NCBI RefSeq assembly: GCF_030325625.1 | Contig: NZ_JACAIS010000013.1 | Span: forward strand, 1 to 64,000 | Source: Sphingobacterium sp. N143 | Lineage (GTDB): Bacteria > Bacteroidota > Bacteroidia > Sphingobacteriales > Sphingobacteriaceae | Direction of reading: 5' to 3' | DNA length: 64,000 bases | Part shown: positions 19,711-27,812 of the stretch, one piece after another | Layout of the letters: each line of letters opens with the position of its first letter | Numbering within the stretch: the stretch's first letter is position 1 | Position numbers and translations under genes: made by a program | Notes under the pieces: model-generated | Databases searched by the model: none | The model's input: the letters and a program-made list of their open reading frames with translations, nothing else | Told to the model about the DNA's origin: nothing

Positions 19711-20286
19711 ATGACCAATTATAGACTAATATTAAGACCCGATAAAAGTGAATATCCTTCGTATTCTCAGGCGTATTTTGACCTGATCAAAACAGACACG
19801 GATATATTGCAGGAATTGGACGATAATTTTTTTAAGCTAAAAAAACTGATTTACTCCTTGCCTGCTGATAGATTGTTATACCGGTATGCTGAGAATAAAT
19901 GGACCATCAAAGAAGTATTGGTCCATAATATTGACGATGAACGAATTTTTTCATATAGGGCGCTGCGTTATGCAAGAAACGACAATACGCCTTTGCATGG
20001 TTTTGAAGAAAACGATTATACCAGATATGCTTATGCCAATGAAAGAAGTTTAGAAAGTATTTTCGGGGAATATGAAACCATCAGAAATGCGACCTTAACA
20101 CTATTTCAGAATCTGCCGGAAGATTCTTTTATGAGAAGTGGTGGGATGATAGATGTAGGAGGACGTATCAGCAATATGAGGACCGTGAGAGCATTAGTCT
20201 ATCATATCGCTGGGCACGAACTAAACCATGTCAAAATAATCAAAGAACGATACTTGAATATGCCGATAGAAAGATATGTTTTATAA
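19711..20286 (+). CDS. DinB-family metal-binding four-helix protein
   Basis: A 191-residue cytoplasmic protein of the DinB/YfiT superfamily: a four-helix bundle with a metal site from His72 (KEVLVHNIDDE) and His169/His173 (YHIAGHELNH), matching the family H...HxxxH triad. Members include thiol transferases and many uncharacterised proteins, some induced by DNA damage. The N-terminal DQILQEL-type helix and the ENKWTIKEVLVH motif are typical. It stands alone, and a small inverted repeat GTTAC-GA-GTAAC (19668-19679) lies about 30 bases upstream of the start. No specific reaction can be assigned. Confidence 0.88.
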   Translation: MTNYRLILRPDKSEYPSYSQAYFDLIKTDTDILQELDDNFFKLKKLIYSLPADRLLYRYAENKWTIKEVLVHNIDDERIFSYRALRYARNDNTPLHGFEENDYTRYAYANERSLESIFGEYETIRNATLTLFQNLPEDSFMRSGGMIDVGGRISNMRTVRALVYHIAGHELNHVKIIKERYLNMPIERYVL

Positions 20287-20332
20287 TTCCGAAAAGAGTA
20301 GGTCATATGGTAATGACAATTCTGTGCCATTT

Positions 20333-21343
20333 TTAATTTTTACCATTAATATGCCTTACCCCATTTAAAGTGCCAAACCATATACTCCCATCGTTAGCTT
20401 CCGTAATTCCAAAAATCTGTGCTTCACCCGATCTGATGATCACGGGAGGAGTGGTAGGATCCAATAACGATTTTGAATTATATCGGGAGAGGATCCAGCT
20501 TGTTACCTTCGTAGCTGGTTGTGAGACATGTTTGAAGTCTCTATTTACTATACTATCCGAGCTAGTCCAAATATTTCCATGTTTATCTTCGTAGATATAG
20601 CCAACGAATTGGCGTGTATAGTTTGTGAAGGTAGTACCATCATAGCGCCATAGTCCATCATTTCCACCCAGCCAGATATACCCTTTTTTATCTTCCACGA
20701 TGGTACGAACATTTTTGAAAGGTTTGCCCTTGTGACTTAGGGTTTTATATCTTTTACCATCATAAACGTAAGCGTACTCACCTGTCCCAAACCATAGTTT
20801 TCCTATCTGGTCCTCCGTGATCCAGTTGATGCTGTTGTTGGATAATCTGTCTTTTGACGCAAAATTCTGAAAAGACTGTCCATCATAGCGACTTAATCCC
20901 GCTTCAGTACAGAACCAAATATGACCAGCCTTATCCGCATAGATTTCAGTGACCCGGTTACCAGCAAGACCTTCTTTTGTCGTAAAATTGCGAAAGGACT
21001 TCCCATCATAATAGTAGACACCTGATCCGACCGTGGAGAACCAAAAGTTTCCTTTTTTATCTTCCAGTATGGAAAAAAAGCGGGCTGAACTGATTGCAGC
21101 TGTTATATTGGTAAAGGATTTTCCATCGTATCGAAAGATACCTTTCCAAGAAGCAATCCAAATATTGCCCCTTCGATCTTGTTTTACCGTTCGCACGATT
21201 CCACTGGGGCCATGTGTAGCGTCTGCATCGTTGAATAAAGACCTTGAATGATGTATCTGTTGTTTTTCCTGGTTGATCTCGCTGCAAGAGCTGATAAAAA
21301 AAGAAAACAGCAGTAAAATAGAGATGTTTTTTGCCTTGTTCAT
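20333..21343 (-). CDS. Seven-bladed two-component-regulator-type propeller lipoprotein
   Basis: A 336-residue lipoprotein (lipobox FFISSCSEIN, Cys20) made almost entirely of Reg_prop blades. Each blade repeats a G-x-I/F-W-x-G/S-T...G-L/I-x-x-Y-D-G-K-x-F pattern: NIWIASWKGIFRYDG, NFWFSTVGSGVYYYDG, HIWFCTEAGLSRYDG, KLWFGTGEYAYVYDG, YIWLGGNDGLWRYDG, NIWTSSDSIVNRD and SIWFGTLNGVRHING. That makes seven blades, enough for a closed propeller. In hybrid two-component systems such propellers form the periplasmic sensor part; here the propeller is free-standing and lipid-anchored, with no kinase. It is divergent, across 100 bp, from a membrane-spanning winged-helix regulator, which is a likely partner. 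Confidence 0.9.
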   Translation of the reverse strand: MNKAKNISILLLFSFFISSCSEINQEKQQIHHSRSLFNDADATHGPSGIVRTVKQDRRGNIWIASWKGIFRYDGKSFTNITAAISSARFFSILEDKKGNFWFSTVGSGVYYYDGKSFRNFTTKEGLAGNRVTEIYADKAGHIWFCTEAGLSRYDGQSFQNFASKDRLSNNSINWITEDQIGKLWFGTGEYAYVYDGKRYKTLSHKGKPFKNVRTIVEDKKGYIWLGGNDGLWRYDGTTFTNYTRQFVGYIYEDKHGNIWTSSDSIVNRDFKHVSQPATKVTSWILSRYNSKSLLDPTTPPVIIRSGEAQIFGITEANDGSIWFGTLNGVRHINGKN

Positions 21344-21403
21344 ATGCTATCAAAGTTGGTTGAGCGAAAATACTTTGATATCTTTATAGCAGACCGTTCA
21401 GGA

Positions 21404-21431
21404 TTGTAAATTAAATTGTAAACTTTGTAAA
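21404..21431. promoter_or_regulatory. Three TTGTAAA direct repeats between the propeller lipoprotein and the winged-helix regulator
   Basis: TTGTAAA occurs at 21404-21410, 21416-21422 and 21425-21431, on the same strand and within 28 bases, just before the regulator start at 21444. OmpR-type winged-helix proteins bind tandem direct repeats of about this spacing, so an autoregulatory operator is plausible. Confidence 0.4.
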
Positions 21432-21443
21432 TAATGTCCTCTT

Positions 21444-22346
21444 ATGCGATATGATTTCAAAAATCTCCTCAACAGAAAACGTAGATACATCATTGGTCTA
21501 ACATTTGTATTCCTGTCCATGGCCTTTATCGGATTGGCCTTCAGTATAGAGGGGAGAAGCGACTTTGATGACTCCAGAACAGAAATCTCACTCCGTAAGC
21601 TTGGACATCTGTTACTCTTACAATCGGGTGATAGTACCTCAAGGGTACTTCCTATAGAAAGGATTACAGCAGATGAATACCAGATTAGATTTGAACAGCA
21701 TCTTACCTTTCAGCCCGATTCCCTGTTAAACACGACGAAAGATCTGTTGGCTAAAACCCCGTTTAGAGGTGATTATATTGTTAATGTCCTCAACTGTGGT
21801 ACTCGTACGGTAACCTATGGCTTTGCTATAGCTGGAGATAAACACGACGATATTACACCTTGTTTGGGGAGAGAGCAACCTCGTGGCTATTATGCCATTA
21901 ACATTAAATTCAAGCCAGCAGAACAAGGAGCAGCGAAAGGAACATATATTTTGGGGAGCCTGTCTGCATTGGCCTTTGTTTGTTTTGTCTTTTTTAGACC
22001 TGTTGCACAACGAAAAGTTCCCAAAGACGGTCGAGCTGCTCAGCTGATCACGTTAGGGGCATTACAATTTGATCCACAGGAAAAGCAACTGAAGATAAAT
22101 AACGAAAGTATAGATCTGACCCGAACGGAAGCAAGACTATTGCATATTTTTGCGCTGTCTCCTAATGAGACAATAGCTAGGACGAGACTACAAAAAGAGA
22201 TCTGGGAAGATGAAGGGGTAATAGTGGGACGGAGCCTGGATATGTTTATCTCAAAGCTCAGGAAAAAATTGGAAACAGCTTCCGATATCAAAATTGTTGT
22301 AGTCCGTGGCAAAGGCTATAAATTAGAAGTTAGCTATAAAGTATAA
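21444..22346 (+). CDS. Membrane-spanning winged-helix transcriptional regulator (OmpR-type DNA-binding domain at the C-terminus)
   Basis: A 300-residue protein with a membrane segment at about residues 14-33 (YIIGLTFVFLSMAFIGLAFS), a periplasmic domain of about 130 residues holding two Cys (VLNCGTRTV and DITPCLGRE), a second membrane segment at about 165-185 (TYILGSLSALAFVCFVFF) and a cytoplasmic OmpR/PhoB-type winged helix (200-298: LDLTRTEARLLHIF-like start, LQKEIWEDEGVIVGRSLDMFISKLRKKL, VVRGKGYKL). ToxR has the reverse order, with its DNA-binding domain N-terminal. The periplasmic domain probably senses a signal and shifts the winged helix without phosphorylation. The divergent propeller lipoprotein is the natural candidate partner. 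Confidence 0.88.
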   Translation: MRYDFKNLLNRKRRYIIGLTFVFLSMAFIGLAFSIEGRSDFDDSRTEISLRKLGHLLLLQSGDSTSRVLPIERITADEYQIRFEQHLTFQPDSLLNTTKDLLAKTPFRGDYIVNVLNCGTRTVTYGFAIAGDKHDDITPCLGREQPRGYYAINIKFKPAEQGAAKGTYILGSLSALAFVCFVFFRPVAQRKVPKDGRAAQLITLGALQFDPQEKQLKINNESIDLTRTEARLLHIFALSPNETIARTRLQKEIWEDEGVIVGRSLDMFISKLRKKLETASDIKIVVVRGKGYKLEVSYKV

Positions 22347-22495
22347 TTTTCCAATCAATTTCTTTCAGACGACCAGCGACTTAAATAATATATGGATGAA
22401 TAAGTGTTGATCAGATACTGCTATTTTTAAATTCTTATATTCTTGCAAAAATTGATATCTTTATTTCCTATAGACCATTTCATATTTTTATTTAA

Positions 22496-23062
22496 ATGCA
22501 AAAGTTGAATCAAGATCCCTTTTTATGGACTGAATTGCGGTATGCAATTGTATTCAATCGAGACCAACTTGCATTTAAAACTTTATTCAAAAAATTTTAT
22601 TCTGATTTATATGAATTTGGCTATGCAATTATTAAGTCACCAGAACCTGTTGAAGATATTATTTCAGAAATTTTCATGAAATTGTGGTTATTGGAAGATA
22701 AATTAATGGAAATAGAAAACATTAAAACTTATCTTTTTAGGTCTGTGAGAAATAATGCCATAAAATACCTTGAAAGACAACATTCGCATGTGGATATTTC
22801 AGAAATTATTGATTTTAACTATCAATATCCAAGTGTAGAACAAGAATATATCTCCAGTGAAAATCTGAAGGTTATCCAACAGATCATTGACGAATTACCT
22901 TCTAAGTGTAAAATGGCTTTTACCTTAGTCAAGGAACTTGGCTGTACTTATCATGAAACGGCTGCCATTATGGAAATTTCTACAAATACTGTTGACCGGC
23001 ATATCCAACTAGCTCTCCGCCGCCTCAGGGATTCTATTACTTTGAGAAAAATAAAAAGTTAG
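22496..23062 (+). CDS. ECF-type RNA polymerase sigma factor (FecI-like)
   Basis: A 188-residue sigma-70 family factor. Region 2 occupies about 15-85 (FKTLFKKFYSDLYEFGYAII, PVEDIISEIFMKLW, IKTYLFRSVRNNAIKYLERQ) and region 4 about 120-180 (INELPSKCKMAF-like start, CTYHETAAIMEISTNTVDRHIQLALRRLR). This is the Bacteroidota FecI/SigW branch that drives SusC/SusD loci. It is followed after 85 bases by a FecR anti-sigma factor and then by a SusC protein with an N-terminal STN signalling domain. This is the full set for surface-signal transmission from receptor to anti-sigma to sigma, so it should drive the SusC-SusD-sulfatase genes. Confidence 0.94.
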   Translation: MQKLNQDPFLWTELRYAIVFNRDQLAFKTLFKKFYSDLYEFGYAIIKSPEPVEDIISEIFMKLWLLEDKLMEIENIKTYLFRSVRNNAIKYLERQHSHVDISEIIDFNYQYPSVEQEYISSENLKVIQQIIDELPSKCKMAFTLVKELGCTYHETAAIMEISTNTVDRHIQLALRRLRDSITLRKIKS

Positions 23063-23147
23063 TAGTCAGCTTTTTAATGTTTATTTTTAATTTCTATTGG
23101 TGAGATTTACCTGTTTTTGGTTCTTATTGTAAAGACTCAAAATTAAG

Positions 23148-24182
23148 ATGGATCAAGATCAATTTCTAAAATTATTAAATAAAGAAATCCAGGGGAAACT
23201 GACAGCCGAAGAGAAGTTACTTTTGGAGAAGTTGATCATTGACAATCCGGATAATAAAGTCCTTTATCATTTTATTAAAAATCAGCACCGAACGCAGCCA
23301 TCAGCCAGCGAAAAAACTGAGAAGGCATTTGATCTGCTATGGCAAAAACTGGAAGACAAGGTCCCCGAAAGCGTTCCAAAAAGAGCCTCAGCTAAAAGTC
23401 GCTATCTCCTGTATCTAGTAGCTGCTAGTATTATGATCTTCTTTTGTGTCGGCATGTGGTGGTATTCATCTCAACAAGAAGCTATCGAATATAAAATAAG
23501 CTATAGCAGTGCTAAGGGCGAGAAACGGATTCTTAACCTCCCTGATGGCAGTACTGTTTGGCTGAACGGCGACAGCAAGCTTTATTTGGCGACAGATTTC
23601 AATAAAAAAGAACGTCGGGTTAAATTGGTAGGAGAGGGTTTCTTTGCTGTCGCTAAAAATAAAAAACATCCATTTATAGTATCCTATAAGGATTCCGAAG
23701 TAAAGGTATTGGGGACAAAATTCAATATTAGAGCATATCAGGACGAAAACAAAACACAGACGTCACTGGTGGAAGGGGCTATTGAATTGAAAAGTCAAAA
23801 GAATGGTGAAACCTACCGGTTAGTACCCGGAGATAAGCTAACAATAGCTTCGAATGGCAATGTGCAGCCATCGAAGGACAAACCCCGTACAATTATGGTA
23901 AAACGTACAGCACTTACGGTGCAGGAAGGAGAGAAAATGCCCTCCGAAGCGTTATGGCTAGAAAATAAACTATCCTTTGAGGCTGATCCGATGAATATTG
24001 TGGCTTCCAAAATAAGCAAATGGTACAACCGAACTGTGCTAATCGACAATATCGAGCTGGAGAAAACCACCTTTACCGGAACAATGGAGAATTATAGCCT
24101 TGAGATGGCTTTAAAGACTATTTTGCTCGCCAATCCAAAGCTACATATCCGTGAAGAAAACGAATCAATTATTTTATATTAA
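23148..24182 (+). CDS. FecR-family anti-sigma factor
   Basis: A 344-residue inner-membrane protein. The cytoplasmic N-terminal segment (1-82) would hold the sigma factor, a membrane helix lies at about 84-104 (YLLYLVAASIMIFFCVGMWW), and the periplasmic FecR domain starts at about 118 (SSAKGEKRILNLPDGSTVWLNGDSKLYL) and continues through VKVLGTKFNIRAYQDENKTQTSLVEGAIEL. The C-terminal 70 residues (LSFEADPMNIVASKISKWYN, FTGTMENYSLEMALKTILL) are the STN-like DUF4974 domain that contacts the receptor. It is paired with the ECF sigma gene upstream and the STN-bearing SusC gene downstream. Confidence 0.94.
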   Translation: MDQDQFLKLLNKEIQGKLTAEEKLLLEKLIIDNPDNKVLYHFIKNQHRTQPSASEKTEKAFDLLWQKLEDKVPESVPKRASAKSRYLLYLVAASIMIFFCVGMWWYSSQQEAIEYKISYSSAKGEKRILNLPDGSTVWLNGDSKLYLATDFNKKERRVKLVGEGFFAVAKNKKHPFIVSYKDSEVKVLGTKFNIRAYQDENKTQTSLVEGAIELKSQKNGETYRLVPGDKLTIASNGNVQPSKDKPRTIMVKRTALTVQEGEKMPSEALWLENKLSFEADPMNIVASKISKWYNRTVLIDNIELEKTTFTGTMENYSLEMALKTILLANPKLHIREENESIILY

Positions 24183-24226
24183 CCCTAAATAAACGATGAT
24201 GAAAGATTATACATAAAGTTTCAAAA

Positions 24227-24252
24227 AAGGATACACCTCATGATGTATCCTT
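24227..24252. terminator. Hairpin between fecR-type gene and susC-type gene
   Basis: A 9-bp stem (AAGGATACA / TGTATCCTT) with an 8-base loop, followed at once by the palindrome TTCATG-CT-CATGAA, lies in the 145-bp gap between the anti-sigma gene and the SusC gene. There is no clear T run. It may partly terminate the regulatory transcript or set differential expression of the two parts. Confidence 0.45.
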
Positions 24253-24327
24253 CATGCTCATGAAATAAGAGTGCGAAGTCCCTGAGAAAGATAAAGCACT
24301 CTATGGTTCCATAATCAATTTAAAACT

Positions 24328-27300
24328 ATGAAAAAAAATTTACATGGTCAGGTATTTTTTGCACGAAAGTCAAGCACCATTAAATATGCATTAATGACAA
24401 AATTAACGTTAGCGCTCACTTTTGCATTTACCGTAAAGGTCTTCGGAATAAGTACCAAAGCACAGGAAAAGGTATCCCTAAAAATAAAAAATACCGACCT
24501 TAAGACTGTGCTAAAAACGATTGAAAAGCAGACAAAAGTCAAATTTATCTATTTTGACAATGTGATAGCCAATAAAAACCTTCCCCTTATTTCTGTCGAG
24601 AACCAGAATTGGACTAACGCCTTAGCGCCATTGCTGAATAGATTTCAGCTTAGTATGCAAAATACGAATGAAAACACCTATGTGATCACCGTAAACAATA
24701 AAGAAGTTCAGGGGCTTGCCATCAAAGGAAAGGTTTTAGACCGTCAGGGTTTGCCTTTGTCGGGTGTCACCCTGGTCGAAAAGAACAAGGAGCGCGGTAC
24801 AAGTACAAACGATAAAGGCGAATTTAATTTAAAAGTAAGTGGACCAAATGCGATTTTACTTGTCAGTAACGTTGGCTTTATCAGCCAGGAGATTCCGGTT
24901 AGCCAGTCATTTATGAATATTGTCTTACAGGAAGATCTGACCTCCTTGGATGAAGTTGTTGTTGTTGGTTATGGTACCCAAAGGAAGGCCAATCTTACAG
25001 GATCTGTCGCCTCAGTTGATATGGAAAAAGTATTGGGAGATCGACCTGTTAGCAGTAGCTCTCAAGCATTGCAAGGGGCTTTGCCTGGTTTACAAGTAAC
25101 ATTTGGTGGAGGCCGCCCCGGAACGTCAACTGAACTCAATATTCGGGGAGTCACTTCCATCAATGGTGGTAGCCCACTGGTATTGGTCGACAACGTCCCG
25201 ATGAACATGGACGATATCAACCCCAAGGATATCTTAAATGTCACCGTACTGAAAGATGCTGCTGCCTCTTCTATTTATGGCGCCAGAGCAGCCTTTGGGG
25301 TTATTCTGATAACCACAAAGAAAGGGTCCAGAAATCAGCCGACCAGCATCAATTACTCCAGTAATCTGACCTGGAGCCGCCCCTCAACACTCCCCGAGAA
25401 AGCGAGCCCACTTGAGTTTGTACAGGCATTAAAAGACTTTGGTAATACCTCCAACTGGGCAGGACAAAATGTCGATACTTGGCTTGAAGTATTAAAAGAC
25501 TATCAAACGGATCCAGCGAAATATCCCGATGGAATAACTGAAATAAATAATACAAAATACCCGCTGAAAGAATATGATTTATACGATGAGGTATTCCAGA
25601 CAGGGTTTGAACACTTGCATAATCTTTCCATCAGAGGTGGTTCAGAAAAAATCGCCTACAGACTTTCTGGTATGTATAGCAATGAAGACGGCATTATGAT
25701 GACCAAAAAAGATAGCTATAGCAGATATAATTTCAATGCCTATGTAAATGCCGAATTGTTCAAGAATTTTAATGCAAGTGTCAATGTCTTCTATAAAAAA
25801 GATAATCGGTTGACACCTGCCAATATGGGAGAGATGTTTTATCGCGCCTTAACGTTCGGGTCGTACCTTAATCCCGGCGAGACAATAGACAGCGACGGGA
25901 AAGCCATTCCCTACGGTACCCCCAACAATTATCTGAAATATGAAGATCCTTCCCGCAGATACGAGGAAAATCTTAGACTCTTTGGTAAACTGGAATATAA
26001 TCCTTTACCGGGCTGGAACATCACCGCTGAATATACCTTTAGTAAGAATAATCTGAACAATAAAAATGCGCAGAACAGAAATAGGTATATGAATCCGAAT
26101 AATTTTAATACGGAATACCTGTTCAATCAAGATTTTTATACCCGTTCCAATTCCCTGACAGATTATAATGCCTTAAATCTGTATACCAGTTATAGTCGTA
26201 CATTGGATGATCATAATCTGAAAGTTTTGGTGGGAACAAACTATGAGAAAAGCTACACTGAGTCGTTTTCAGCAACAAGATATGGAATTTTAAGTCCGGA
26301 TTCACCTTCCTTGGGCACAAGTACAGGGACACAGAATACATCCGACAGTTTTAGTCAATATGCTATTTTAGGTTATTTTGGCAGAATTAACTATGATTAC
26401 AAGAACCGTTATCTATTGGAGTTGAACGGTCGGCTAGATGGTTCTTCTCGATTCCTCAAAGGCAGCAGGTTTGGCTTTTTTCCATCCGTTTCTGCTGGTT
26501 GGAATGTTGCTGAAGAACATTTTATGGAGGGGCTAAAAAATAGTATTCCCATGTTGAAGTTCAGGGCTTCTTATGGTGAAATCGGTAACCAGGTCGTATT
26601 TGACACCGATAAAAATCAAGTTTATTTTCCTGCAATACCCCAGATGGGAACGGGAAATGCCAACTGGATTGATCCGAATACCGGTATCCGCTATCTGACC
26701 ATCAATCCGCCCAATTTAATCAGTTCTACTTTTTCCTGGGAGAAAGCGCGTACTTTAAACCTGGGGGTTGATATTGCTTTGTTTAACAGTAAATTGAACG
26801 GAAGTTTTGATTGGTTCAGACGTCAGACCATAGGAATGCTCTATCAGGGAGCTGACTTACCGGCAGTACTGGGCTCAAAGCCTCCATTCCAAAATATTAC
26901 AGATCTGGAGTCAAAAGGATGGGAACTGGAACTTTCCTGGAAAGACAGGATTAAAGATTTTAAATATTCATTCACTTTCAATCTTTCAGATAATAGAGGT
27001 TTCATTACCAAAATCAATAATAGTGCTGGATTGGTCGATGGTTTCTACAAAGGAAAAGAAATCGGCGAGATCTGGGGATATGTCACAGACCGTTATTATA
27101 CGGTAGATGATTTTCAGGTAAATAGCTTAGATGCCAATTTGTTAAATGGGACGTTAAAAGAAGGAATCCCCTATTACAAAGGTGTTGCACAGAATCCGGG
27201 AGATGTTATGTATGCTGATTTAAATGGTGATGGCATTATCTTCAGCGGTACAGGCACTGTATCCGATCCTGGCGATATGAAGGTTATAGGCAATAATCAT

Positions 27301-27789
27301 AGGCGGTTTCAATTCGGTCTGAATAGTAATTTCTCTTATAAGAATATTGACTTGAGCGTATTTTTGCAAGGCGTAGGAAAGCGGGATCTTTGGTTAAGCA
27401 ATTTCTTAGTGTGGCCATATAATAACGAATTCGGTACGCTCTATAAGGATAATCTAGACTATTGGACTGCGAACAATACGGATGCCACTTATGCCCGTGT
27501 CTATGCAAACGCAGGCTTAAATACGGCGGCAAATCGAAGGACGCAGACCAAATACCTCGCTGATGGCTCCTATCTTCGTGTACGCAATATTACACTTGGG
27601 TATACCATCGACAATAAAATTTTACGGAGCAAGGTGGTCAACAACATCAAGGTGTTTGTTTCGGGTGAAAACCTATTTAAAGCCGACCACATGCCAAAAG
27701 GGATGGAGGCTGATGGTGAAAACATAGGATCAGGAGGTATTTATCCATTCCTGAAAAAGTACAGCTTTGGCGTTAATGTCACGTTTTAA
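24328..27789 (+). CDS. SusC/RagA-family TonB-linked outer-membrane transporter with STN domain
   Basis: An 1153-residue outer-membrane transporter. A long signal peptide (to about residue 45, STKAQE) is followed by an STN domain (about 47-115: VSLKIKNTDLKTVLKTIEKQ, KFIYFDN) that signals to FecR, a CarboxypepD_reg domain (about 133-210: IKGKVLDRQGLPLSGVTLVE), the SusC signature and plug (DEVVVVGYGTQRKANLTGSV, GLQVTFGGGRPGTSTELNIRGV, VLKDAAASSIYGARAAFGVILITTKKG), then the barrel. The C-terminus is a typical closing strand (YSFGVNVTF). It partners the SusD-like lipoprotein 23 bases downstream, forming the lid-and-barrel importer for an oligomeric substrate. The adjacent sulfatase suggests a sulfated glycan or sulfate ester. 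Confidence 0.96.
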   Translation: MKKNLHGQVFFARKSSTIKYALMTKLTLALTFAFTVKVFGISTKAQEKVSLKIKNTDLKTVLKTIEKQTKVKFIYFDNVIANKNLPLISVENQNWTNALAPLLNRFQLSMQNTNENTYVITVNNKEVQGLAIKGKVLDRQGLPLSGVTLVEKNKERGTSTNDKGEFNLKVSGPNAILLVSNVGFISQEIPVSQSFMNIVLQEDLTSLDEVVVVGYGTQRKANLTGSVASVDMEKVLGDRPVSSSSQALQGALPGLQVTFGGGRPGTSTELNIRGVTSINGGSPLVLVDNVPMNMDDINPKDILNVTVLKDAAASSIYGARAAFGVILITTKKGSRNQPTSINYSSNLTWSRPSTLPEKASPLEFVQALKDFGNTSNWAGQNVDTWLEVLKDYQTDPAKYPDGITEINNTKYPLKEYDLYDEVFQTGFEHLHNLSIRGGSEKIAYRLSGMYSNEDGIMMTKKDSYSRYNFNAYVNAELFKNFNASVNVFYKKDNRLTPANMGEMFYRALTFGSYLNPGETIDSDGKAIPYGTPNNYLKYEDPSRRYEENLRLFGKLEYNPLPGWNITAEYTFSKNNLNNKNAQNRNRYMNPNNFNTEYLFNQDFYTRSNSLTDYNALNLYTSYSRTLDDHNLKVLVGTNYEKSYTESFSATRYGILSPDSPSLGTSTGTQNTSDSFSQYAILGYFGRINYDYKNRYLLELNGRLDGSSRFLKGSRFGFFPSVSAGWNVAEEHFMEGLKNSIPMLKFRASYGEIGNQVVFDTDKNQVYFPAIPQMGTGNANWIDPNTGIRYLTINPPNLISSTFSWEKARTLNLGVDIALFNSKLNGSFDWFRRQTIGMLYQGADLPAVLGSKPPFQNITDLESKGWELELSWKDRIKDFKYSFTFNLSDNRGFITKINNSAGLVDGFYKGKEIGEIWGYVTDRYYTVDDFQVNSLDANLLNGTLKEGIPYYKGVAQNPGDVMYADLNGDGIIFSGTGTVSDPGDMKVIGNNHRRFQFGLNSNFSYKNIDLSVFLQGVGKRDLWLSNFLVWPYNNEFGTLYKDNLDYWTANNTDATYARVYANAGLNTAANRRTQTKYLADGSYLRVRNITLGYTIDNKILRSKVVNNIKVFVSGENLFKADHMPKGMEADGENIGSGGIYPFLKKYSFGVNVTF

Positions 27790-27812
27790 ATCATCAAAAA
27801 CCGCAGAATATT

